Under the pieces are notes generated by a model that did not search any database, was not told the DNA's origin, and saw nothing but the letters and a program-made list of their open reading frames with translations. Below, piece by piece: positions 5,159-12,300 of a stretch of 24,466 nucleotides of DNA. The position numbers and the translations under genes were made by a program. The first letter of the stretch is position 1. Each line of letters opens with the position of its first letter. Source of the stretch: an uncultured Neisseriaceae bacterium (lineage in GTDB: Bacteria; Pseudomonadota; Gammaproteobacteria; Burkholderiales; UBA11063); assembly GCA_937952895.1 (NCBI GenBank), contig CALFYC010000108.1, positions 1 through 24,466 on the forward strand, read 5' to 3'.

Positions 5159-5502
5159 TGGGTGCAGGAAGAAAGCCAAAGGAAATAAACTTTGAAGAAT
5201 TCGACAAACTGTGCGCTATACAATGCTCATTAAGAGAGATTGCATCATGGTTTGATGTTTCAGAGGACACAATTGAAAGAAGAGTTATAAAAGTTAAGGG
5301 CATGAAATTCGCGGAGTATTTCGAGCAAAAGCGAGGCAAGGGCAAAATTGCACTAAGACGCAAGCAATATGACGTCGCAATGAGCGGTAACGTGACAATG
5401 CTTCTATGGCTTGGTAAACAATATTTAGGACAATCTGATAAACAAGAGATAAATCACGAAATAAATAAAATTGAAATTTCAAGCGACGATAAAAATCTAT
5501 GA
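5158..5502 (+). CDS. terS: Terminase small subunit, TerS (114 aa)
   Basis: The N-terminus carries a basic GAGRKPKEINFEEFDKLC segment and then a helix-turn-helix (SLREIASWFDVSEDTIERRV, about 25-44) that in this family recognises the packaging site. The rest (KGKIALRRKQYDVAMSGNVTMLLWLGKQYLGQSDK) is the familiar oligomerisation region with the GNVTMLLWLGKQ box. Length and content fit phage small terminases that start headful or cos packaging together with TerL. Start ATG overlaps the methyltransferase stop (TAATG); the stop overlaps the TerL start (ATGA, 5499-5502). The short charged tail (ISSDDKNL) probably contacts TerL. Confidence 0.9.
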   Translation: MGAGRKPKEINFEEFDKLCAIQCSLREIASWFDVSEDTIERRVIKVKGMKFAEYFEQKRGKGKIALRRKQYDVAMSGNVTMLLWLGKQYLGQSDKQEINHEINKIEISSDDKNL

Positions 5503-6770
5503 TTGAATTTTCTTTAACCGATAAGCAGAAAGAGCAGGTGTCCCTTATGGCCAGTGATGCTAAGCACATCATGAGCTATGGGGGATCGTAGTCAAGAAGC
5601 GGAAAAACATTTGGCATTGTAAGAGCAAACACTATACGCGCTGTAAAAGAAAAATCACGTCACGCTATTCTTAGACAAACATTTAACTCTATTAAAACAT
5701 CTGTTGTACTAGATACATTTCCAAAGATGATGAGGATGTCATTCCCTCATTTAAAATATGAGTATAACAAAACAGACAACTATGCTGTGCTGGCAAATGG
5801 TAGCGAGATATGGTTCGCAGGGCTAGACGACGATAAAAGAGTTGAGAAGATTCTAGGTAAAGAGTTTTCTACATTAACATTTAATGAGTGCTCACAAATA
5901 CCATATTCATCAATTCAAATTGCACTGTCACGTTTAGCAGAAAAGAATAGTTTAAAGAAGAAAGTATATTATGACATGAACCCACCCAATAAGTCTCATT
6001 GGGCATATTCATTATTTGAATTAGGATTAAATCCAGTTGACAATGAACCGATTAAAAACAAATCAGACTATGCATCCATTCTAATGAACCCAATAGATAA
6101 CATTCAAAACATTGACAGCGATTATTTAACATTGCTGGAATCAATGCCTGAGCGTGAACGTAATAGGTTCTTGCTCGGTCTATATTCGGATGATAGTGAT
6201 GGTCAAGTTTACTATGCATACAGCGAAGAAAAACATGTTAAAGAATTCGATACGCCTCAACATGGAACCATTTACATCGGATCAGATTTTAACGTCGCAC
6301 CCACTACCAGCGTTATCTTTAAATATATAAATGGTGTGTTCATGGTGTACGATGAGATATATTTAGATGTAGGCGACACATACAAGCTCGCCGCTGCATT
6401 AAAAGCGAAAGGATATATTGGAACACTTATACCAGATTCAACTGGTGGCAATAGGCGCACATCTGGCATTAGTGACCATGAGATCTTAAAGCAATCAGGT
6501 CAGACAATACCGTCTGTATACAATCCAGCGGTTATTGATAGGGTTAATAATGTTAACAGATTGTTAGACGCAAATAGAATATTAATCCACCCTAGATGCA
6601 AGAAGCTTAGAAACGACTTAACTAAAGTTGTTTATAGAAATGGTCAACCAGATCAGACGGGCGCAAATAAGATGTTGACTCACATGAGTGACTGTCTTGG
6701 ATATGGTGCTTGGCATTTAGATAAAATTGGTATTAAAATTAGTCCAGCAAGCGCATCAAAATACATGTAA
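5499..6770 (+). CDS. terL: Terminase large subunit, TerL, interrupted by an in-frame TAG in the Walker A motif
   Basis: The frame starts at ATG 5499 (ATGA overlap with terS), but codon 31 is TAG (5589-5591). Downstream it is fully open to TAA 6770 and highly family-like. Features by residue, counting the TAG: Walker A region 28-37 (GGS-stop-SRSGKT), Walker B-like TLTFNECSQ near 129-130, and the NPP coupling motif (YYDMNPPNK). RNase H-like nuclease aspartates lie near 263 (SDFNVAP), 313 (IPDSTGG) and 398 (HMSDCLGYG). About 422 residues is normal for TerL. The motor would drive DNA into the prohead and cut it. Expression is in doubt: a start at the internal ATG 5727 would lack the whole P-loop. 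Either this is a pseudogene or unreliable position, or the TAG is bypassed or read through. Confidence 0.85.
5586..5594 (+). other. TCG-TAG-TCA: stop codon flanked by synonymous Ser codons in the P-loop
   Basis: The expected coding sequence at this site is GGSRSGKT. The observed codons are GGG GGA TCG TAG TCA AGA AGC GGA AAA ACA. Removing any 6-nt register of the excess (for example TCGTAG) gives the expected motif exactly. A single ribosome hop from TCG over TAG to TCA would give the same protein. Confidence 0.8.
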
Positions 6771-6782
6771 CAAAGGAATGTT

Positions 6783-8399
6783 ATGTTAAATCTTTTAAAC
6801 CAAGAAGACAGAATATCAATTATTGCTGATATTAATTCAAACAATAACAAGGCAAGAAAAGCAGTATCACTAAAGCAGTTTGAAGTATACCAAGGCAGAA
6901 TGCATCAGTTTATTAAAGAAGCATTATTAGCTCAATACAATGTTTCAACTGTGCGAGAGATGCCTATTGTGTCTTGTATCAACGTGCAAAGAAAGATCAC
7001 TCAAACCAAGGCTACGATCTATAAGCATTCAGTTGAAAGAAATTTCACTGGACTAACAGAGCAACAAGAAGAAATTGTTGAGTTAGTTTACAAAGATATG
7101 CTTGCAAACATTAAATTATGCCAAGCAAATAAGTCATACGTATATCAAGAGCAATCAATTGGTCAGATTGTTCCAATTAACGGCAAGCTTGTTATGCGCA
7201 TATTTACCATGCACCAAATTGATGCTGTTTCAAACTCTGAAAACCCTGACTATGCAGATGCATTTATCATTAGTGTATTTGACAGAGGTGAGTATTTAAC
7301 AGAATCAAATTTTGATGCTTATCATGACACTGCAACAGGTTACGTTGGTAGATCAGACAGAGAATCTACAACAAATAATCCAACACCAGATGGCGTTGCA
7401 ACAAAGAACGACTATAAAGGCGTGTTAAATAAATATATTGTATGGACTCCTGAATATAATTTCATGATGGACGGTAATGGATATGTAATTGATCCAAGCA
7501 CTGGTGCATATACGACCATTGAAAGGTCTGCATTAAGCCTTGCTGGCTATGACATTATGCCATTCTTTGAAGCATCAAGAGAGAAAGATTTTGAGTATTT
7601 CGTTAGACCATCTAACTCACTAACTGATTTTACCATTCAATACAACACCAGAATGAGTGATGAATCCGCAGCGATTAAGCTGCAAACTTATAGCGTTGCT
7701 GTGCTTAAATGCCCAAGTGAATTACAACCAAATATCCAAGTTGTTGGCCCATCAATGCTGCTTAAGCTTCCAACGGATGATCCAAATAAAGAGGTAGATT
7801 TTTCTTTTCAATCACCATCAACTTCTATCACTGAAATTAGCGGAGCAAATGATAAGTTTCTAAACAACTTTTTAACAAGTGAAGGATTAACATCATCAGC
7901 TATTAATAGTGGTGGTGCTGGTGAAAAATATGCAAGTGCACTTGATAGATACATCGCTATTCTAGATAGAATGGAAGCTCATGCAGATGATTATGAAGTG
8001 TTCAAGAGAGTTGAAGTACAGGTTTGGGAGATAGTTAAAGCTTGGCTTAATACGCTTAGTGGTACAAATCAGTTAGATAAAAAGTATTGGGTTGGTAATA
8101 TCCCAAATGATAGCGAGATTGAAGTTACCTATGAAAAACCAAAGATGGTTCGAACTGAATCAGAGAAACTTGATTCTATTCAGAAGAAAATTGACCTTGG
8201 CATTATGACAAAGGTTGAAGCTATTATGGATATTAGGGACATTGGCGAGATGCAGGCAAAAGAAATTTATGATTCAATCCAACTAGAAAACAATGATGAA
8301 TTAGCAGGAATTATGCCATTACCAAGTGTACCAACAGAGCAAGCGCCAATGGATGCTGCTGATACAGAAGATGACATGGAAGATGATAGCGAGGAATAA
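6783..8399 (+). CDS. Portal protein (538 aa)
   Basis: It sits directly after TerL, 12 nt downstream, with AAAGGAATG before the start. The size and overall layout fit a portal: an alpha-helical N-terminus with INVQRKITQTKATIYKHSVER (about 60-80), a mixed wing region, a long stem/crown helix region after residue 400, and a strongly acidic C-terminal tail (DAADTEDDMEDDSEE). The portal forms the dodecameric ring at one capsid vertex, docks the terminase and later the connector. The call relies on gene order and general resemblance rather than a sharp motif, but no other protein of this length is expected here. Confidence 0.8.
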   Translation: MLNLLNQEDRISIIADINSNNNKARKAVSLKQFEVYQGRMHQFIKEALLAQYNVSTVREMPIVSCINVQRKITQTKATIYKHSVERNFTGLTEQQEEIVELVYKDMLANIKLCQANKSYVYQEQSIGQIVPINGKLVMRIFTMHQIDAVSNSENPDYADAFIISVFDRGEYLTESNFDAYHDTATGYVGRSDRESTTNNPTPDGVATKNDYKGVLNKYIVWTPEYNFMMDGNGYVIDPSTGAYTTIERSALSLAGYDIMPFFEASREKDFEYFVRPSNSLTDFTIQYNTRMSDESAAIKLQTYSVAVLKCPSELQPNIQVVGPSMLLKLPTDDPNKEVDFSFQSPSTSITEISGANDKFLNNFLTSEGLTSSAINSGGAGEKYASALDRYIAILDRMEAHADDYEVFKRVEVQVWEIVKAWLNTLSGTNQLDKKYWVGNIPNDSEIEVTYEKPKMVRTESEKLDSIQKKIDLGIMTKVEAIMDIRDIGEMQAKEIYDSIQLENNDELAGIMPLPSVPTEQAPMDAADTEDDMEDDSEE

Positions 8400-8402
8400 T
8401 AC

Positions 8403-8930
8403 ATGGCAAGGATAGCTGGCAAAAGAACTATTTCGCTTGATGAAGTAAGCCAAACAATAGATGTGACTCGTTACATTGATGCGCCTACTAATGATGAGAA
8501 AGAACAGTTTGCCACGCTTGCCATTGAGAGAATGATTAACAGAACACTAGATGGTGAGGATAGAAATAACTCATCATTTAAACCATACACCGAGAAATAT
8601 GCTGCCAAGAAAGGTGTCTCGGTTAATAGCGTGGACATGTTTTTAGAAGGAGATATGCTTCAATCTATCACGCCTGATATTATCAATGACAGGTCAGTAA
8701 AGATTTATGTAGATGGAGATCTTGAGACTAAAAAATCTTTCAACCATGTAACTGGTGACACTCTCCCTAAAAGAGACTTCTTTGGTATTAGTGAGGACGA
8801 AGCTAATTCAATCGCTAATCAAGTTAAGAGATTAAGAAAGAATACAAAAGAAGAACAGCAAACTAACAGGCAAAGATTGTCAGACCTAAGAAATGAATTA
8901 GCAAAACTAGGCATATCATTCGAGGACTAA
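8403..8930 (+). CDS. Virion morphogenesis protein, gpG-like (175 aa)
   Basis: Begins 3 nt after the portal stop. The centre (FKPYTEKYAAKKGVSVNSVDMFLEGDMLQSI) and the segment HVTGDTLPKRDFFGIS (about 115-130) match the pattern of phage Mu gpG-type virion morphogenesis/tail-completion proteins, which end in an LPxRxFxG box. A long charged helix (ANQVKRLRKNTKEEQQTNRQRLSDL) makes the C-terminus. Such proteins act in head or neck completion. Its position between portal and scaffold is earlier than usual for a tail-completion gene. It abuts the next gene with no gap. Confidence 0.6.
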   Translation: MARIAGKRTISLDEVSQTIDVTRYIDAPTNDEKEQFATLAIERMINRTLDGEDRNNSSFKPYTEKYAAKKGVSVNSVDMFLEGDMLQSITPDIINDRSVKIYVDGDLETKKSFNHVTGDTLPKRDFFGISEDEANSIANQVKRLRKNTKEEQQTNRQRLSDLRNELAKLGISFED

Positions 8931-9443
8931 ATGGCAAAATTAAAAGTGCTTAACTTAAAGAAAGTAACAAGTGGTATAAGAAGAGATATTACAAAAGCTT
9001 TACGAGATAAAGAATTTAGAGATGGCATCGGCGACATTGTTGTAAATGAAGTTAAAGAAACAACGCTTGGAAGTGCCAAGGATGGTACGCTTGCATGGAG
9101 AAAATATTTAGAGAAAGGCAATGCAACAGATCCAAAATATAATAGAAATAAAATAAAAGCTTTATTCACGGGCGAACTATTGAATGATCTGAGAAATAAT
9201 GTCAGACTAGATTTATCAAGTGGCGGTGCAAGCTTCACTATTGAGCATACTGATAAGAAGCACAAGAAATATAAAAAGCCTAATGGTAAACCAACCAAAG
9301 GTATTGCTCAAACATATAAAGCAATCCAGGGTTTTTTAGAAGAGCTAGGATATTTTTATATTAGGAATGCAAAGAATAGCGCAAAAATTGAAAAGAAAGT
9401 TAGAGACTTTATACAAGAAATGCTGTTCAAGAAGTTAAAATAA
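8931..9443 (+). CDS. Putative virion morphogenesis/neck protein (170 aa)
   Basis: ATG immediately follows the previous stop. The protein is basic (many Lys and Arg) with an N-terminal helix, a central WRKYLEKGNATDPKYNR and IKALFTGELLNDL segment, and a beta strand SFTIEHTDKKHKKYKKP. The order helix, FTGELLNDL, strand resembles the preceding gene (MFLEGDMLQSI, then VKIYVDG) and HK97 gp10-like proteins. The two may be tandem relatives, but sequence similarity is weak by eye. No signal peptide. Function inferred from position only. Confidence 0.5.
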   Translation: MAKLKVLNLKKVTSGIRRDITKALRDKEFRDGIGDIVVNEVKETTLGSAKDGTLAWRKYLEKGNATDPKYNRNKIKALFTGELLNDLRNNVRLDLSSGGASFTIEHTDKKHKKYKKPNGKPTKGIAQTYKAIQGFLEELGYFYIRNAKNSAKIEKKVRDFIQEMLFKKLK

Positions 9444-9474
9444 ATCTTGACGCAATAAACAGGGAGTGTTTAAA

Positions 9475-10080
9475 ATGAGTGAACCAGTGTCAGGCAGTGC
9501 CGACAATCAAACTGACGGTGTCAGTGATCCAAGCAAAACAAATGATGAAACGAGAAGCAATCCTTATGCTAAGGATATGTTCAAGTTTAAAGAGCAAGCA
9601 AGAGAAGCGCAAAGAAAGGCGCAGGAACTTGAAGAGCGACTTAAACAAAGAGAGCTTGAAGAAGAAGAGAAGAAAGGTAATTTATCCAAGGTGCTCGATG
9701 AGTATAAGGAAAAAACCAGAAATCTTGAAACTCAAATTAAGCAAAAAGATTTCACGTTTGCTAGAACTAATGTCATCAATAGCCTTAAACAGGAAGCAAT
9801 TAAGGCAGGATGTAAAGATCCTGATGCGTTTGTTCGATTACTTGGTAAAGAAAAAATTGATATTGTTTCTTTTGATGACTCTTATACTCCAGTCTTAGAT
9901 GATGTTAAGATGATTGTAAGTGACGGAATGAAGCAATACGAGCATATCGGTTTATTTGGTAGAAATGTAAATGTTGTTAACGGTATTCCAAGCCAAGGCA
10001 ACAATTTTAAACCTACTGTTAAGCCAATTAAAGAGATGACAACTAGCGAGCTAATTGCACTAGCAAAAAGCATGAACTAA
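9475..10080 (+). CDS. Capsid scaffolding protein (201 aa)
   Basis: ATG 9475 is chosen over a GTG three codons upstream because AGGGAG (9461-9466) is correctly spaced for it. The N-terminus is a polar, disordered stretch (to about residue 35). A long highly charged coiled coil follows (FKEQAREAQRKAQELEERLKQ onward, about 38-95). The C-terminal part carries KQEAIKAGCKDPDAFVRLL and ends in a short helix (TTSELIALAKSMN). This is the signature layout of phage scaffolds encoded just upstream of the capsid gene. It would assemble inside the procapsid and leave before or during packaging. Confidence 0.85.
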   Translation: MSEPVSGSADNQTDGVSDPSKTNDETRSNPYAKDMFKFKEQAREAQRKAQELEERLKQRELEEEEKKGNLSKVLDEYKEKTRNLETQIKQKDFTFARTNVINSLKQEAIKAGCKDPDAFVRLLGKEKIDIVSFDDSYTPVLDDVKMIVSDGMKQYEHIGLFGRNVNVVNGIPSQGNNFKPTVKPIKEMTTSELIALAKSMN

Positions 10081-10113
10081 AATTTATAAATTATTATCCA
10101 AAGGAAGGATTTT

Positions 10114-10959
10114 ATGGCCGATGTAGCACAAACGTTACCCAATACCAAACAAGCGATTATCACTGCGATTGTTCAAAAAGAACTTGCCGCAGCCGCAAAA
10201 CTTTTACCTTACGTATCTGACTTAAGTGCATTTGCAGTTAAGGGAGCTACTTCAATTTCAGTTCCAAAATTAACTTCTTTCTCTGTTACAAATAGAGCTT
10301 TCGGTGCTTCTGCTGATGCAACTGCATTAACTGATGCCAAAGATACTATTCTTATTAACAAGAACGCATACATTGCATGGATTGAAGATCATAGAGATAA
10401 TTTTCAATCAACTATTGACTACAGAATTGAAGCGTCTTCAAGAGCAGCTTCTGCTCACGGTAGATATGTTGATGCACAAATTGTTGCTGGTCTTGCCGCT
10501 GTTGCCTATGGTGCAGTTAACGGTGTTGCCGCAGATGTTACAAAATCAGCCGTACTTGCAATGAGAGAAGCATTGTTATCTAAGAATGCTGATATTTCCA
10601 AGATGGCTTATATTTTCAGTGTAGATCAAGAGCATGTTCTTTTAGACATTGCTGACTTTGTTAGAGCAGATGCTTACGGTACTTCAAACATTGGTTCAGG
10701 CGTAATTGGAAGATTGTACGGTGTGCCAGTGGTTGTATCAAATGCTCTTGCTGCACAAACTGGTTACATTGTTGAAAAAGACGGATTTGGAGTTGCTTTC
10801 CAAGAAGGCGTACAAATGTCTGAACAACAAGATAATAAGTATGGTGCCCTAGGTGTAAGAGTTGCTGTTGACCAATTGTTTGGTGTAGGTGGTCTACAAT
10901 TAGGTGTAGAAAGTGTTGGCGCTACAAAGTCACCACTTGTTTACTCTCTTAACCCGTAA
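10114..10959 (+). CDS. Major capsid protein, HK97-fold (281 aa)
   Basis: The gene follows the scaffold and has the strongest ribosome site in the window (AAAGGAAGGA), as expected for the most abundant virion protein. Features: a helical N-arm (TKQAIITAIVQKELAAAAKLLPYV), a strand region SISVPKLTSFSV, the spine-helix-like region about 95-135 (IDYRIEASSRAASAHGRYVD), and the C-terminal GRLYGVPVVVSNAL motif (about 203-216), which is characteristic of HK97-type capsid A-domains. It ends with LGVRVAVDQLFGVGGLQLG. At 281 residues it is short but within the range of small capsid proteins that are not cleaved. Confidence 0.88.
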   Translation: MADVAQTLPNTKQAIITAIVQKELAAAAKLLPYVSDLSAFAVKGATSISVPKLTSFSVTNRAFGASADATALTDAKDTILINKNAYIAWIEDHRDNFQSTIDYRIEASSRAASAHGRYVDAQIVAGLAAVAYGAVNGVAADVTKSAVLAMREALLSKNADISKMAYIFSVDQEHVLLDIADFVRADAYGTSNIGSGVIGRLYGVPVVVSNALAAQTGYIVEKDGFGVAFQEGVQMSEQQDNKYGALGVRVAVDQLFGVGGLQLGVESVGATKSPLVYSLNP

Positions 10960-10966
10960 TTAAATA

Positions 10967-11173
10967 ATGTCGGCAAGGGCAAGTGAAATACCATTTTTCA
11001 TTAAGGCGAGAACTCCAAAAGAGCTTCAAACCTTAATGATTAAAACAAATATTAAGAACCATACCACTATTCAATATTTCGATATTCAATACGTGGAAGG
11101 TTCTTGGTATGCATGGTTTTATCTTGCTCTTGACACATATAAGGTGATCGAAGATGTTGCCGCGAAGTCATGA
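10967..11173 (+). CDS. Small hypothetical protein after the capsid gene (68 aa)
   Basis: Starts at ATG 10967, 7 nt after the capsid stop, with no clear ribosome site of its own, so translation may depend on the upstream gene. The sequence has a helix (PKELQTLMIKTNIKN) followed by an aromatic beta hairpin (YFDIQYVEGSWYAWFYLAL). It overlaps the next gene by 20 nt. Small genes in this slot can encode head decoration or completion proteins; no specific support here. Confidence 0.65.
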   Translation: MSARASEIPFFIKARTPKELQTLMIKTNIKNHTTIQYFDIQYVEGSWYAWFYLALDTYKVIEDVAAKS

Positions 11174-11426
11174 CGATAGAGAATATCAAAACTTTGTAGA
11201 CAGAAACGATATACCGACACGTGCAGTATTTTTAAATCTATTACCAGGCGAAAGAGTACCCGTTGACGGTGAAGAAAGTGTTGTATGGGATTTAATAGAG
11301 GCGACGTACCCTACAGCAACACAAGAAGTTTATACATATAAATTAGCATCTGTTGTAACACAAGTTATCACTGTTAATTATACTGCCAGTAATAAAAAGT
11401 TTATTTCATCCGTAACAAAGGTGTGA
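11154..11426 (+). CDS. Hypothetical protein (90 aa)
   Basis: ATG 11154 lies in the end of the preceding gene, downstream of AAGGTGATC. The N-terminus is charged (LPRSHDDREYQNFVDRNDIP) and the remainder is predicted beta (PGERVPVDGEESVVWDLIEA, then LASVVTQVITVNYTASNK). No signal peptide. It lies between the capsid gene and fibre-like genes, so a small virion structural protein is plausible, but I recognise no family. Confidence 0.65.
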   Translation: MLPRSHDDREYQNFVDRNDIPTRAVFLNLLPGERVPVDGEESVVWDLIEATYPTATQEVYTYKLASVVTQVITVNYTASNKKFISSVTKV

Positions 11427-11427
11427 G

Positions 11428-11757
11428 ATGAGTTTTAAATTCAACCCTCTTACAAATAACTTTGACCTAGTAGATGAAACAAAAAACTTTAGTTTAAATA
11501 AAATATCTGTCGGTGAAACTGAAAACATACCAGTCGAACAAGAAATGTTATTTAATTATGACATTGAAATTGACGGTATACTTGAAGTCGACGGTAAAAT
11601 AAATCAATTAGTAGATTATTCTAATTGGTCTTTTAATTGGAATTGGATTAAGCAATCTATTGCGTTGCTTGTTCAAGAAGAGCGTGATTTAATTTATTAT
11701 CACAAGCTAATCATAGACGGTCTTCTTGTATTAGAAGGCAATCTAGTGGAGATTTAA
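11428..11757 (+). CDS. Putative small virion protein with fibre-type N-terminus (109 aa)
   Basis: Begins one base after the previous stop with AAGGTG upstream. The opening MSFKFNPLTNNFDLVDE resembles short phage structural proteins that start with an F-N-P-x-T-x-x-F/L-D pattern and precede fibre genes. The centre alternates short strands (YDIEIDGILEVDGKINQLVD), and a near repeat appears at the end (KLIIDGLLVLEGNLVEI). The phrase D/IDGxLxxxGxxxxI thus occurs twice, a simple beta repeat. Probably a capsid- or fibre-associated protein; moderate confidence in structure, low in role. Confidence 0.55.
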   Translation: MSFKFNPLTNNFDLVDETKNFSLNKISVGETENIPVEQEMLFNYDIEIDGILEVDGKINQLVDYSNWSFNWNWIKQSIALLVQEERDLIYYHKLIIDGLLVLEGNLVEI

Positions 11758-12288
11758 ATGGCCATTATATTAAGATATGAAAGCTCGGCGAATGCTCCAT
11801 TACCAGACAATGGTAAAAAAACAATGTTCATTGATCTTGCAGATGGCAAGTTAAAAACAAAAGATTATTTAGGAAATATTGTTGTCATTGATCCAAGTGC
11901 ATCACTTGTATTAAGCGTTAACGGTCAAACAGGTGTTGTTGTTTTAGATAAGTCAGACGTTGGATTAGATCAAGTTGACAATACTTCTGATATTAACAAG
12001 CCAATTTCTACACCAACTCAAGATGCATTTGATGATGTATATGACACTATTTCTGCTCTTGATAAAAACGATGTTGGGCTTGGCAACGTGGACAACGTTG
12101 CAGACATAGACAAACCAATTTCAAATGCAACTCAAGCAGCTTTAGATGGTAAAGTTTCTTTCATTCAAGATAATGAAAGGCCAGGATTCACAATCCCAAG
12201 TAATCACACTGCAATTTCGGGCAAGATAGATTTAATTTTAAATGAGAAAATAACAATAGAACTTAACGGACGTTTAGCTTTAATTTAA
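11758..12288 (+). CDS. Fibre/decoration protein with two KSDVGLDxVDN repeats (176 aa)
   Basis: Residues about 13-42 (PLPDNGKKTMFIDLADGKLKTKD) form an N-terminal module also seen in the next gene. Residues 53-63 (SVNGQTGVVVL) lead into two copies of a roughly 27-residue repeat, at 65-91 and 103-130, with the shared pattern KxDVGLxxVDNxxDIxKPISxxTQxAxD. This repeat is common in trimeric phage tail fibres. The C-terminus is a small beta region (ISGKIDLILNEKITIEL). It lies just after the capsid genes and not in the tail region, so it may be a head fibre. GGAG precedes the start codon. Confidence 0.7.
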   Translation: MAIILRYESSANAPLPDNGKKTMFIDLADGKLKTKDYLGNIVVIDPSASLVLSVNGQTGVVVLDKSDVGLDQVDNTSDINKPISTPTQDAFDDVYDTISALDKNDVGLGNVDNVADIDKPISNATQAALDGKVSFIQDNERPGFTIPSNHTAISGKIDLILNEKITIELNGRLALI

Positions 12289-12300
12289 TTAGGAGTAATT

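Noticed and set aside
5589..5591. Genome-wide reassignment of TAG as a sense codon
   Set aside because: No other long gene in the window contains an in-frame TAG. Two genes appear to end in TAG (at 392 and 21625), although TAA follows soon after each, so they do not exclude reassignment. A single internal TAG is too little support.
5727..6770. TerL as a protein starting at ATG 5727
   Set aside because: That product would lack the entire Walker A motif and adenine-binding region. The reading frame is conserved back to 5499, and 5499 overlaps the terS stop.
9447..9475. Promoter before the scaffold gene (TTGACG, 17 bp, TTAAAA)
   Set aside because: The -10 match is poor, and transcription would start after the ribosome binding site, inside the coding sequence.
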